Assembly: GCF_900637855.1 (NCBI RefSeq) | Contig: NZ_LR134440.1 | Coordinates: forward strand, 2,232,001-2,296,000 | DNA: 64,000 nt | Origin: Neisseria animaloris | GTDB taxonomy: Bacteria; Pseudomonadota; Gammaproteobacteria; Burkholderiales; Neisseriaceae | Direction: 5' to 3' | Made by a program: the position numbers and the translations under genes | Shown here: positions 18,970-27,556 of the stretch, piece after piece | Position numbering within the stretch: position 1 is the stretch's first letter | Layout: each line of letters begins with the position of its first letter | Notes under the pieces: model-generated | The model's database searches: none | Told to the model about the DNA's origin: nothing | The model's input: only the letters and a program-made list of their open reading frames with translations

Positions 18970-19305
18970 TCAGGCATGGGCACATTGTCGGATGGCGCGG
19001 TTTACCCACTCGTTAAGGCTGATATTTTGAGAGGCCGCAGCAGCTGCAGCTGCCGCATGGGTTTCAGGGCTTACCCGCACATTGAAGCGACCCGAATACT
19101 GTTTATACGGCTCAATACCTTTTTCTTTGCACACATCGAGAAAAACCGCCAGGCTTGCCGCCCCCTCTTTGTGCAAGTCTGCCACGTTATCGGCGTAAAA
19201 ATCCGCTCCGCCGTTGAGGCCGATAAACTCGCCGCGTAGCAACTCGGTTTCAGGGTCGTATTGAATAATGGCTTTATGGCCGTTGATTTCCATTACATTG
19301 TTCAT
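18970..19305 (-). CDS. hicB: HicB-family antitoxin
   Basis: 112 residues. The N-terminal degenerate RNase-H-like HicB fold (about 1-65) contains YDPETELLRGEFIGL. The C-terminal ribbon-helix-helix region has SGRFNVRVSPETH and ISLNEWVNRAI, the pattern of DNA-binding HicB antitoxins. It neutralises HicA and should repress the operon. Its start codon overlaps the hicA stop by 4 bases (ATGA), with the toxin gene first. Confidence 0.93.
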   Translation of the reverse strand: MNNVMEINGHKAIIQYDPETELLRGEFIGLNGGADFYADNVADLHKEGAASLAVFLDVCKEKGIEPYKQYSGRFNVRVSPETHAAAAAAAASQNISLNEWVNRAIRQCAHA

Positions 19306-19556
19306 GGCTTTACTCCGTTTTCTTCCAACCATTTCCGCACGCTCGCAACCGCGCTTTTATCCGTATCAGGGCTTGGATGCGGCCTATGGAACACTTTCAC
19401 TTGTCCGAAAAGGATTACCGCTATACGGCTGCCCTCCCTCTCTTGAATTTCCGCGTCCAATTCGATAAACAGAGCTTCAATATCCGCCCATTTGATGCTG
19501 CCGGGTACGGGGCGGCTGAATATCGAGGCAAGTGTCCGCTGGTGTTTCTTTTTCAT
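19302..19556 (-). CDS. hicA: HicA-family mRNA interferase toxin
   Basis: 84 residues from ATG 19556. It matches the longer HicA subfamily: KHQRTLASIF, IKWADIEALFIELDAEI, GSRIAVILFGQ and FHRPHPSPDT, with the His residues in the last motif typical of this group, then VRKWLEENGVKP. HicA proteins are double-stranded-RNA-binding-fold ribonucleases that cut mRNA and tmRNA. The open frame to 19616 is not used because it would run through the promoter. Confidence 0.92.
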   Translation of the reverse strand: MKKKHQRTLASIFSRPVPGSIKWADIEALFIELDAEIQEREGSRIAVILFGQVKVFHRPHPSPDTDKSAVASVRKWLEENGVKP

Positions 19557-19563
19557 AAAAAAT

Positions 19564-19592
19564 AAAATGGCACTAATATTTAGTACCATTTT
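19564..19592. promoter_or_regulatory. Palindromic operator of hicAB
   Basis: Two 13-base arms (AAAATGGCACTAA and TTAGTACCATTTT, 12 of 13 pairing) flank TAT. The site begins 8 bases upstream of the hicA ATG and overlaps the -10 element, the expected place for HicB ribbon-helix-helix autorepression. Confidence 0.7.
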
Positions 19593-19616
19593 AGAGCAAG
19601 GCAAGCGGTATGGCAA
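19588..19616 (-). promoter_or_regulatory. Promoter of hicAB
   Basis: On the minus strand TTGCCA (19611-19616) and TAAAAT (19588-19593) are separated by exactly 17 bases, a good sigma-70 type promoter. Confidence 0.7.
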
Positions 19617-19660
19617 CCTTTGAACGTTATCACATAGGGTAAGCTAACGGCTTCTTAAAA

Positions 19661-19690
19661 AGGCCGTCTGAAAATGTCTTCAGACGGCCT
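19661..19690. terminator. DUS hairpin between hicA promoter and fpr
   Basis: DUS 19661-19672 and complement 19679-19690; 35 bases beyond the fpr stop on the minus strand. Confidence 0.65.
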
Positions 19691-19724
19691 CTTCAATAAG
19701 CATCAGACGGTTTGTCAAAGCCTG

Positions 19725-20501
19725 TTAAAACCCGTTTTCCATCATGATTTGTCCCGGAATGCGGTTGCGGTGCATAGTGAAACCCATGTCGAGCAGGGCC
19801 TGGAAGGTGTCTTTTACCATAGTGGGGTTGCCGCAGATCATGAAGCGAGTGTCGGCGAGGGTGAACTGCATATCGAATGCGGCGGCCAATTCGCCGTTTT
19901 TTAACAGTTCGGGTAGGCGTTTGCCGAGTGCACCTTCGTTGGTTTCGCGGGTTACGACGGGTACAAAAACCAATTTGTGGAAATGTTCTTCAATCAGCGG
20001 ATGTTCGGCAAGGGCGGCGATGCGGTTGTTGAAAATCAATTCACCGGCATAAGATACCGAATGGGCAAGGGCGAGGCGGTCGAAACGCTGCCAGATTTCG
20101 GGTTGTTCCAAAATGGATAAAAACGGTGCGATGCCGGAGCCTGTGCAGAGCATCACTAAATCTTTGCCGTCGGGAAAGCGTTCGGGCAGCAGAAAGCCGG
20201 TGGCGTTTTTGTCGAGCAGGATGGTGTCGCCTGCTTTCATGGCGGCAAACTTGGCCGACATGGGGCCGCCTTCGATCAATACGGCGAAATATTCGAGGGT
20301 GTCGGCGTATTCGGCGGAAACGACGGAATAGGCGCGCCAGATAAAGCCTTCGCCGTCACGAAAGCCTAAACGTGAAAATTGGCCGGCCGAAAAACGGTAG
20401 GCTTCGGGGCGGGAGATGGCGAATGTGATTAATTTGGGTGTGTGGTGCTTGATCCATAATACGGTTTCTTCCGTATATTTGGCTTCGGGTGAGGCGGCCA
20501 T
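19725..20501 (-). CDS. fpr: Ferredoxin/flavodoxin-NADP(+) reductase
   Basis: 258-residue FAD enzyme moving electrons between NADPH and ferredoxin or flavodoxin. The FAD domain has WRAYSVVSAEY (RxYS motif) and GGPMSAKF; the NADP domain has MLCTGSGIAPFLSIL and ICGNPTMVKD. C-terminal residues RIPGQIMMENGF fit the bacterial subclass. No signal peptide. It lies between hicA and yicC, all on the same strand but each set off by DUS hairpins. Confidence 0.93.
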   Translation of the reverse strand: MAASPEAKYTEETVLWIKHHTPKLITFAISRPEAYRFSAGQFSRLGFRDGEGFIWRAYSVVSAEYADTLEYFAVLIEGGPMSAKFAAMKAGDTILLDKNATGFLLPERFPDGKDLVMLCTGSGIAPFLSILEQPEIWQRFDRLALAHSVSYAGELIFNNRIAALAEHPLIEEHFHKLVFVPVVTRETNEGALGKRLPELLKNGELAAAFDMQFTLADTRFMICGNPTMVKDTFQALLDMGFTMHRNRIPGQIMMENGF

Positions 20502-20525
20502 TGGGGTTCCGATGTTTCTAATGTT

Positions 20526-20562
20526 TTCAGACGGCCTGAATTATACCTAAAGGCCGTCTGAA
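20526..20562. terminator. DUS inverted pair after yicC
   Basis: Complement 20526-20537 and DUS 20551-20562, between the yicC stop and the fpr start (minus strand). Confidence 0.6.
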
Positions 20563-20598
20563 AAATAACCACAGCTTTTTTGCGGGTTTGGCGGAATG

Positions 20599-21471
20599 TT
20601 ATTCGATGTTTTGCACTTGTTCGCGCATTTGCTCGATAAGCACTTTCAATTCAACTGAAGCTTGCGTGCATTCAGGAGCGATGGATTTGCTGCCGAGTGT
20701 ATTGGCTTCACGGTTGAGTTCTTGCATCAGAAAGTCTAAGCGTTTGCCGACGCTGCCTTTGGCGGTGGTAACGATGCGGCGCACTTCGCCGATGTGGGTA
20801 CGCAGGCGGCTGAATTCTTCGTCTACGTCGGCTTTCTGCATAAATAAGGCGAATTCTTGCTGCAAGCGGTCGTTTTCAATGTTGGCAACGGCCTCTTGCA
20901 GGCGGGTACGGACTTTTTCCATGTGGGCTTCAAGCAAAGCAGGGAAAAGCGTGTTGAGGTTGTCGACGATTTTTTCCATCACTTCCAAACGCACCAGTAG
21001 GTGTTGTTCCAGTTTTTCGCCTTCGCGTTCGCGGGCGGCGGTGAAGTCGGTTAATGCCTGTTTCAAGAGGCTTTTCACGGCTTCGGCGAATGCTTCTTCA
21101 TCTTCGTTCTGGCTGACCAACACGCCGGGGAATTTGAGAATGTCGGCCACGGTGAGTTTGCCCAGTTCTTTGTATTCTTTGCGCCATTGTTCGTTGAGCT
21201 TGGTGAGTCGGCCGACCAATTCCTGATTTACGTCCAGCCCTTGCGCACTTTGGCCGATGTCTTGAACTTGGATGCGGCATTCGAGTTTGCCGCGGGCTGC
21301 TTGGGCGGCGATGGTTTCGCGCAAAGTACTTTCCAGATAACGTAAATCGTCGGGCATGCGGAACTGTACGTCGAGATAACGATGGTTGACGGCGCGGATT
21401 TCCAGATTGATGCGTTTGCCGCCGCATTCGCCTGCGGCATTGGCAAAGCCGGTCATGCTGTGGATAGTCAT
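20599..21471 (-). CDS. yicC: YicC-family endoribonuclease
   Basis: 290 residues. It begins IHSMTGFANAAGE, typical of the family, and ends with the DUF1732 region GKRLDFLMQELNREANTLGSK. The E. coli relative is an endoribonuclease affecting small RNA RyhB. It is divergent from rph across about 100 bases, a neighbourhood also found in gammaproteobacteria. Confidence 0.93.
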   Translation of the reverse strand: MTIHSMTGFANAAGECGGKRINLEIRAVNHRYLDVQFRMPDDLRYLESTLRETIAAQAARGKLECRIQVQDIGQSAQGLDVNQELVGRLTKLNEQWRKEYKELGKLTVADILKFPGVLVSQNEDEEAFAEAVKSLLKQALTDFTAAREREGEKLEQHLLVRLEVMEKIVDNLNTLFPALLEAHMEKVRTRLQEAVANIENDRLQQEFALFMQKADVDEEFSRLRTHIGEVRRIVTTAKGSVGKRLDFLMQELNREANTLGSKSIAPECTQASVELKVLIEQMREQVQNIE

Positions 21472-21534
21472 GGTGTTTTACTCCGTTTTAAAAAATATCG
21501 AGTGAAATCTTTGAAAATATACCACAAACCGGCG

Positions 21535-21543
21535 TGTTATAAT
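21535..21543 (+). promoter_or_regulatory. Extended -10 promoter of rph
   Basis: TGTTATAAT, a TGn extension plus TATAAT at 21538-21543, lies 29 bases before the rph ATG. No good -35 is seen. Confidence 0.45.
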
Positions 21544-21571
21544 CCGCCGGTTTGATATCGGAGGAATTTTT

Positions 21572-22300
21572 ATGACCGCCTACACCCGCACTTCGCGCCC
21601 CGCCGATGCTTTGCGCAATATTAAAATCACGCCGCATTTTTTGCCGCATGCCGACGGTTCGTGCCTGATTGAATTCGGCAATACCAAAGTTATCTGCACG
21701 GCTTCGATCGATGAAAACCTGCCGCCGTTTCTGCGCGGCAAAGATCAGGGCTGGGTAACGGCGGAATACGGCATGCTGCCCGCTTCCACTGCTTCCCGTA
21801 TGCGTCGCGAGGCTGCTGCGGGCAAACAAAGCGGTCGCACGCAGGAAATCCAACGTTTAATCGGCCGTTCGCTGAGGGCGGTGGTCGAATTGGAAAAACT
21901 GGGCGAGCGTCAGATTTTGATTGATTGCGATGTGATTCAGGCCGACGGCGGCACGCGCACGGCTTCGATTACCGGTGCGTTTGTGGCTTTGCAGATGGCG
22001 GTTAACAAACTTTTGGAGGCCGGTATGCTGATGCAAAACCCTGTCCGCGAAGCGGTGGCTGCCGTGTCGGTGGGCGTGGTCGGCGGCGTGCCGTTGCTGG
22101 ATTTGGATTATCCCGAGGATTCGGGTTGCGACAGTGATGTGAATATCGTTATGACCGCTTCGGGCAAAATCATTGAAATACAGGGCACGGCCGAAGGTGC
22201 GCCGTTCAGCATCGAAGAGCTGGGTGTGTTGATTACGTTGGGACAAAAAGGGATCGCCGAGTTGGTGCGGTGTCAGCAACAGGCTTTGGAGGCCGTCTGA
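21572..22300 (+). CDS. rph: Ribonuclease PH
   Basis: 242-residue phosphorolytic 3'-5' exonuclease that trims tRNA 3' ends. Conserved [59 protein letters not shown] and DSDVNIVMT segments are all present. GAGGA upstream of ATG 21572. The last codons GAG GCC GTC TGA are themselves a DUS, which therefore provides the stop codon. Confidence 0.97.
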   Translation: MTAYTRTSRPADALRNIKITPHFLPHADGSCLIEFGNTKVICTASIDENLPPFLRGKDQGWVTAEYGMLPASTASRMRREAAAGKQSGRTQEIQRLIGRSLRAVVELEKLGERQILIDCDVIQADGGTRTASITGAFVALQMAVNKLLEAGMLMQNPVREAVAAVSVGVVGGVPLLDLDYPEDSGCDSDVNIVMTASGKIIEIQGTAEGAPFSIEELGVLITLGQKGIAELVRCQQQALEAV

Positions 22301-22321
22301 AAAGATGTTTTCAGACGGCCT
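22290..22321. terminator. DUS hairpin overlapping the rph stop
   Basis: DUS 22290-22301 (including the TGA stop) and complement 22310-22321, 8-base loop. Confidence 0.7.
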
Positions 22322-22406
22322 TTGGGGTTGTCTTCGGGAAAACGGTTGAGTCTGCTTGCGATAGGGCGTATCGTTATAAATATGTTAACGAAATGAGGAT
22401 GAGAAA

Positions 22407-23073
22407 ATGGAAGTGGCCCGATACATAGATCACACGCTGCTTAAAGCCGTTGCCCGTCAGGAAGATATTCGGAAGTTGTGCGACGAAGCCAAAGCGCACG
22501 GTTTTTTTTTCGGTATGTGTGAACGGTGCCAATGTGGCGTTCGCCGCAAGCCAAGTGGCCGGCAGCGGGATTAAAGTGGCGGCGGTGGTCGGTTTTCCCT
22601 TGGGGGCAATGGCGAAAGAGGTCAAGGTTTTTGAGGCGGTGCAGGCTGTTAAAGACGGTGCCTCGGAAATCGATATGGTGATCAATATCGGGGCGTTAAA
22701 AAGCGGAGACTATGACTTGGTGGAGCAGGAAATCCTCGAAATCAAACAGGCCATCGGTGATAATGTGTTGAAAGTGATCATTGAAACCTGCTATTTAAGC
22801 GACGGGGAAAAAGCCAAAGCATGCGGGCTTGCCGTCAATGCCGGTGCCGATTTTGTGAAAACTTCCACCGGTTTCGGTACGGGCGGAGCAACGCCGGACG
22901 ATGTGGGTCTGATGAAAAAAGCGGTCGGCGGCCAAGCCCAAGTCAAAGCCAGCGGCGGCATAAAAAATTTGGCCGATGCGCAAAAATACATCGAAGCGGG
23001 TGCAACGCGTTTAGGCACAAGCTCGGGTGTGGAAATCGTGCAAGGTTTGCAGGCTGAGGAAGGTAAATACTGA
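22407..23073 (+). pseudogene. deoC: Deoxyribose-phosphate aldolase, frameshifted at a T9 tract
   Basis: The gene starts at ATG 22407 (GAGGA upstream) with EVARYIDHTLLKAV and reads to AHGFFF, then meets T9 at 22502-22510. The continuation VCVNGANVAFAASQVAG is one base out of frame. Unshifted translation stops at 22572-22574 after 55 codons. Removing one T restores a full DeoC of about 222 residues, with INIGALKSGDYD, KVIIETCYL, the Schiff-base region ADFVKTSTGFGTGGAT and KASGGIKN intact. DeoC splits deoxyribose-5-phosphate into acetaldehyde and glyceraldehyde-3-phosphate. The rest of the gene shows no decay, so this is a recent mutation, a slippage-controlled gene or a sequencing error. Confidence 0.85.
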
Positions 23074-23091
23074 TAGCGGCCGTTATATTTC

Positions 23092-23124
23092 AGGCCGTCT
23101 GAAAAATAATGTTTCAGACGGCCT
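23092..23124. terminator. DUS hairpin after deoC
   Basis: DUS 23092-23103 and complement 23113-23124, 9-base loop; lies between the convergent deoC and MFS genes. Confidence 0.7.
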
Positions 23125-23179
23125 GATTGTTTTTGCGGCCGGCAACGGTTGGAGCCGGCCGGGCGGGATTGCGGCTGAA

Positions 23180-24394
23180 TCAGTTTGCCGGTTTGCGGTA
23201 AGTTTCAGGCAGCAGGTATACGGCCAGCAGGTACAGGCAGGAACAAGTGAAATAGAATATCAACGATGTTGTCCAGCCGGTGTGGTCGAGTATTAAGCTC
23301 CACAGGAAATTCAGAATCGTATAGAGGCTGTAGGCCAAAGCCCAAATCAGGCCGAACATTATCGTAATACGTTGCGGCGACATATTTGGCAATTCGTGCG
23401 GCAGGTTAAGGAAAACCGGATATTGCATAAACATGATACAGCCTGAGGCGAACATCAGCAGATAAGAGATGGCGGGCATAGCCTGGGCGGTTAGGAAAGC
23501 CGCGGCCATTGTGCCGATCATGCCGGCTCCCGCCAACAGCAATACGGGGCGGCGTGTACGCTCCAGTTTCACACGCATCATGATCAGTGTGCCGAGGATA
23601 CCGCCTCCGCTCACTGCCAGCAGCATCATGCTTTTATCGATGGTATCGACATGTTTGGGGAATATTGCGGGAAGGCTGGTTAAAGACATCACATACAAAA
23701 ACAGATAACCGCCAAAGCCCAAAGAAATTTTCCAGATAAACGGATCGGCCAAAGCCTGTTTATAGCCGTATTGTTTCACAGAACCATCGGGCTGGCCTGC
23801 GGTGTCGAAGTTTTCGGCTTTAACCAGCCATAATGTGAATAATATAACCGTCAGCAGAGCAATAGCCGACAGAGTGATGCGCCAGTCGGCATGCAGTTCG
23901 TCGGACCAAACCGTGAATAAGACGGCAATGATGAAGGCACCGATATTGTAAGATGCGGTAATCAATGCACTGTATGTCAGCTTATAGTGTTGGCTGACAA
24001 ACCGGGCGACGATCGGGTTCATATACACCATGATCATAGAACCGCCCAATGCCATAATCATGCGGGCGACAGTATAGAACCAATAGTTTGGAAGCCAAAC
24101 TGCAATGAGAGAGAAACACAGTAATCCCAATGCCAGAGTTACTGCTTTTTTTACACCCAGCTTAATCAGGAAATAGGCTGCCAGAAAATTTGCAAAAATT
24201 CTGGCTATGGTAATGGTATAATTGATAACTTGGCCTACAACGGAAGATACATGTCCGTCGAAATAGGTTTCCAGAATTTGCGGGCTTAGTGTCGAACCGC
24301 CCACCCAGCTTGCCGCAAAAGTAATATACGCAAGCAAAAGGATAAAGAACATACTTATGCCGGTTCGCTGGCTTACTTGTTTGGTTGTCGTCAT
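23180..24394 (-). CDS. Major facilitator superfamily transporter
   Basis: 404 residues with about 12 hydrophobic segments. Charged loop sequences between helices fit the MFS (for example LIKLGVKKAVTLALG between helices 2 and 3 and ARMIMALGGSMIMVYMNPIVARF around helix 4). The N-terminal hydrophobic segment lacks a signal-cleavage site. Substrate is unknown; its overall look recalls the cyanate/nitrate-type MFS group but this is weak. ATG 24394 is preferred over an upstream TTG at 24406. Confidence 0.85.
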   Translation of the reverse strand: MTTTKQVSQRTGISMFFILLLAYITFAASWVGGSTLSPQILETYFDGHVSSVVGQVINYTITIARIFANFLAAYFLIKLGVKKAVTLALGLLCFSLIAVWLPNYWFYTVARMIMALGGSMIMVYMNPIVARFVSQHYKLTYSALITASYNIGAFIIAVLFTVWSDELHADWRITLSAIALLTVILFTLWLVKAENFDTAGQPDGSVKQYGYKQALADPFIWKISLGFGGYLFLYVMSLTSLPAIFPKHVDTIDKSMMLLAVSGGGILGTLIMMRVKLERTRRPVLLLAGAGMIGTMAAAFLTAQAMPAISYLLMFASGCIMFMQYPVFLNLPHELPNMSPQRITIMFGLIWALAYSLYTILNFLWSLILDHTGWTTSLIFYFTCSCLYLLAVYLLPETYRKPAN

Positions 24395-24406
24395 GAAAAT
24401 TCTCAA

Positions 24407-24721
24407 TGGTATGTGAAATAAATTTTTCCGATTTTAGCATAAAAGCAATAAATTTCCCTTATCAACTTTATTGTGATATAAAAACCTAATAATGTAATAA
24501 ATAATGCAAATTAATGATTTTATTTCTGTTTTGTAATTTTTTATCCTGATTTTATCGATCGAGATTTCAAATTTTATTGTTTTAAAAAAGAGAAAGGCCG
24601 TCTGAATTTTTTCAGACGGCTTTTTATCAATTAGATTTACCGGTATCTGTCCAATATGCGGAAGCAACCCGGTAAACGGAATCTTTCATGCAGTTTTATT
24701 TTATTCGGCTGCCCAAGAGTT
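24407..24721. other. AT-rich intergenic region
   Basis: 315 bases between two leftward genes. Very AT-rich over 24430-24585, probably carrying the MFS gene promoter. A DUS hairpin is at 24595-24622. No reading frame is convincing. Confidence 0.5.
24595..24622. terminator. DUS hairpin downstream of ABC-2 permease gene
   Basis: DUS 24595-24606 and a near-complement ending GGCTTTTT (24611-24622). Confidence 0.6.
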
Positions 24722-25864
24722 TCAATTACGCGGGATAGGAAGAGCAGTGTGTTTTTTTACATACCACAGTAATATCAAAAGGTACCCCGCCAGTAGGGTC
24801 AGTAGCACCAACAGTAAATAGGCGGCATCGGCAAACGGCGTACCGATTTGGTTGAAGCGCACCGAAGCTTGAATGCCCGCCGTGCTCGGAATCAGCCAGC
24901 GCAACCACTGCAACGGCAGCGGCAGCAATTCGGCGGGCCAAGCATAGCCGCTGAGGAAAAACATCGGAATCGACGTGAACATCAACAACTGCAAAGAACG
25001 CTCACGCTTTTGAAACCACAGCCCGAACAAACAGCCGAGCGTGGCAACCGTAGGTGCGAACAGCAGTGTGAACGCCAGCATGCCGCCGATATTCTGTCCG
25101 CGCCCGTAGTCTTGGATATAAAACACCCAGCCGAAGTAAAACAGCGACATCAGCCAGCCCATCACCGAAAGCGCGGCAATTCTGCCCGCCCACGCCTGCA
25201 TGGTGGCGTATTGCCGTTTCTGTTCGCGCCATGTACCCACCAGCAACGCCGAACCCATCATCAAAAGCTGCTGCACAATCAGCACCGCCACGCCCGGCAC
25301 GACATAATTGCCGTAGCCTTGAGTCGGGTTGTATTGCACCTGCATCACAAACGGTATCGGATTTTGCGCGGCCAAAGCTTGTTCCGAAGTCATGCCGCCC
25401 GCTTGTAGACGTTTGATTTGAATGCCTGCCGAAACCGTGCCGACCACTTCGGCAAAACCGGTTCGCACTTCTTTGCTGACTAAGAGATAACTGCCGTTGG
25501 CTAACACCCCTGCCCGTGCGGGACGCTGCATCATCACATCGTTTTTCAAACCGGCGGGCAATACCATATAGCCGCCGATTTCCCCTTTCCACAAGGCTGT
25601 TTTCGCATCATTCTCGCTGGGCATCACCCGAACGTCCAAACGCGGGCTGGCTTCTGCCATGCGGATGATGCGCTGCGACAAAGTGCTTTTGTCGTAATCG
25701 ACGATTGCCGCCGGAATCCGCCGCGCCGCCTGCGTGCTGTACGGCCACGGATAGAAAAAGCCGTAAAGCACAGGTGCGATTACCAACATCAGCAGCACGC
25801 CTTTGTCGGAAAAGATGTTGCGGACAGTGTCGATAAATGCGGCGGTGAAGATTTTCTGTTTCAT
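24722..25864 (-). CDS. ABC-2 type permease (YhhJ-like)
   Basis: 380 residues: N-terminal transmembrane helix (about 20-38), a large extracytoplasmic domain to about 180, then five C-terminal helices, the ABC2_membrane_3 layout. NFIFSDKGVLLMLVIAPVLYGFFYPWPY-like N-terminal segment. Such permeases usually work with an HlyD-type protein and a double ATPase. Neither is encoded nearby. It follows a related permease gene by 110 bases. Confidence 0.87.
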   Translation of the reverse strand: MKQKIFTAAFIDTVRNIFSDKGVLLMLVIAPVLYGFFYPWPYSTQAARRIPAAIVDYDKSTLSQRIIRMAEASPRLDVRVMPSENDAKTALWKGEIGGYMVLPAGLKNDVMMQRPARAGVLANGSYLLVSKEVRTGFAEVVGTVSAGIQIKRLQAGGMTSEQALAAQNPIPFVMQVQYNPTQGYGNYVVPGVAVLIVQQLLMMGSALLVGTWREQKRQYATMQAWAGRIAALSVMGWLMSLFYFGWVFYIQDYGRGQNIGGMLAFTLLFAPTVATLGCLFGLWFQKRERSLQLLMFTSIPMFFLSGYAWPAELLPLPLQWLRWLIPSTAGIQASVRFNQIGTPFADAAYLLLVLLTLLAGYLLILLWYVKKHTALPIPRN

Positions 25865-25936
25865 GTTCGGGAAAGTTTTGCAGTTTGTTTTTGGTACAAG
25901 GCACAGCAGAAACTAAAGTCTATTGGTCATCGTATT

Positions 25937-25971
25937 TTCAGACGGCCTCCAAGCTGAGGAGGCCGTCTGAA
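25937..25971. terminator. DUS inverted pair between the two permease genes
   Basis: Complement 25937-25948 and DUS 25960-25971, directly after the upstream permease stop. It could reduce expression of the second permease. Confidence 0.5.
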
Positions 25972-25974
25972 AAA

Positions 25975-27183
25975 CTATCGTGCGCCCCAACGTTCGGGCA
26001 GCCGGTAGGCACGTTGCGACAATTTGGTTGCAACCGACAACAGTAAAACTGCGGCCAATGCCGACCACAACAGCGGCGCGGCCGACCATTGCCACGGTAT
26101 GCCCATTTCCAGCAACCCTTGCTGTAATTCCAGATAATGCGTGAGCGGCAATATGTCCGACCAATTTTGCGCCCATGTCGGCATGGCGATACGCGGAAAT
26201 GCAATGCCCGAAAAAGCGAAAGCGGGTGCGGTAATGAAGCCGGTGGTAGACAGCCCCATACGCAGCGACATCGGCAAAGCGGTGGCGATCACGCCCAGCC
26301 ACAACGACACCAGCATCATCAAACACAGCCCTAAAAATGCGGCCAGCCACGACAACCCGCCGACATCATGCGTTTGCGCCAGCAGCCACAACAGCATGCC
26401 GCTCCATACGGTAAAGGCCAGCGCCGGCCACAGCAGCTTGCCGCACAGTGCGGACATGGCATCGCCAAAGCGGATATGGCCGTCTTTCAGACGGCAGCCT
26501 GCCGCCGTCAGCCAATCGTGCAGGCTTTTATCGCGGATTTCCCGTCCGAAAGCCACCGCACCGGCGGTCATGGCCAGAATGTGCAGCAGCCCCGGAATCA
26601 GCGTGGCGGCCAGAAATTGCTGGTAGTCGGTGGAAATATTGAACAGCGCGGAAGTGCTCGTGCGTATCGGGCTGAACGTATTTTCCGCCTGTTGCGGCGA
26701 AGCGCCGCGTTTGTTGAGGGCTTTCATTTCCACCCCTGCCGAGAGCGTGCCCGCCACGGCTTGCACGTCGCGCACCAATACGCCGGAAAACGAACCGAAC
26801 TGCCCGTTGAGCTGCAAAATCAACGGCGAAGCTCCGCCTTGCTTGAGTTGTCGGGAAAAACCGTCGGGAATCACCACCACGCCGTATACGTCGATTCCGT
26901 CCAAACCTTGTTGTGCTGCGCGCTCGTCGGTATAAGTCCGAACTACTTTCAAAGCCGGTGCGCCGTCGAGATAACGCACCACTTGACGCGATAAGGCACT
27001 GTGGTCTTTATCCAGCACACCGACGGGCAGATCGGTGATGGCGGCGCGGGCAAACATCCACCACACCAGCAATACGCTGGCAAGCGGCAACCACAGCAGC
27101 AGCGAAAGCTCCCAGCGTTCACGGCTCAGATAGTTCAATTCCAAACGCGCACTTTGCCAAAAGATGTCGGTTAGTTTATTCAT
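25975..27183 (-). CDS. ABC-2 type permease
   Basis: 402 residues with the same layout as its downstream neighbour: a helix near 30-48, an extracytoplasmic domain, and about five C-terminal helices including GLLHILAMTAGAVAFGREI and a FSGIAFPRIAMP segment, which is characteristic of ABC2_membrane_3. The two are probably halves of one exporter. The upstream 370 bases hold no ATPase or HlyD gene, not even a remnant I can detect. Confidence 0.87.
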   Translation of the reverse strand: MNKLTDIFWQSARLELNYLSRERWELSLLLWLPLASVLLVWWMFARAAITDLPVGVLDKDHSALSRQVVRYLDGAPALKVVRTYTDERAAQQGLDGIDVYGVVVIPDGFSRQLKQGGASPLILQLNGQFGSFSGVLVRDVQAVAGTLSAGVEMKALNKRGASPQQAENTFSPIRTSTSALFNISTDYQQFLAATLIPGLLHILAMTAGAVAFGREIRDKSLHDWLTAAGCRLKDGHIRFGDAMSALCGKLLWPALAFTVWSGMLLWLLAQTHDVGGLSWLAAFLGLCLMMLVSLWLGVIATALPMSLRMGLSTTGFITAPAFAFSGIAFPRIAMPTWAQNWSDILPLTHYLELQQGLLEMGIPWQWSAAPLLWSALAAVLLLSVATKLSQRAYRLPERWGAR

Positions 27184-27556
27184 AGGTATCTTGGTTTTTC
27201 AGACGGCCTCTTCAGCTTGGAGGCCGTCTGAAAATCATTCTTGTCGCAAATAAAGCCGAAAATCCGATTCGTGTTCATATTAACTTTTTTCAGACGGCCT
27301 GTTTTTCCCTGTCGAAACAAGCAATCTGCCTGAAAAAGCAATCAAAAAAATCATATCATCAATACCATCTTACCGCACGAAACAAATTAAACTATCTATT
27401 CGAAACAAATAGCCGGGCCAATTCGGGATTGATATAAAACAAGGCCGTCTGAAAATCGGCCCGTTCCCGTCTGTAAATAACTTTTTACTTCATAAACAAA
27501 GTAATATATTTAAAATATACACGAGGTTTTCGAAAACAGCTCTCATAGGAAAAACC
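27184..27556. other. Intergenic region between divergent genes
   Basis: 373 bases between the permease (-) and nuclease-fold (+) genes. A DUS pair is at 27198-27232; single DUS copies lie near 27290-27300 and 27442-27453. The segment 27480-27530 is AT-rich and probably promotes the rightward gene. No coding region seen. Confidence 0.5.
27198..27232. terminator. DUS inverted pair upstream of permease gene
   Basis: Complement 27198-27209 and DUS 27221-27232. It sits at the 5' side of the permease gene, so its terminator role is uncertain. Confidence 0.35.

Noticed and set aside
18970..19616. Phage or plasmid origin of the hicAB locus
   Set aside because: No integrase, att-like repeats or composition change is visible around it.
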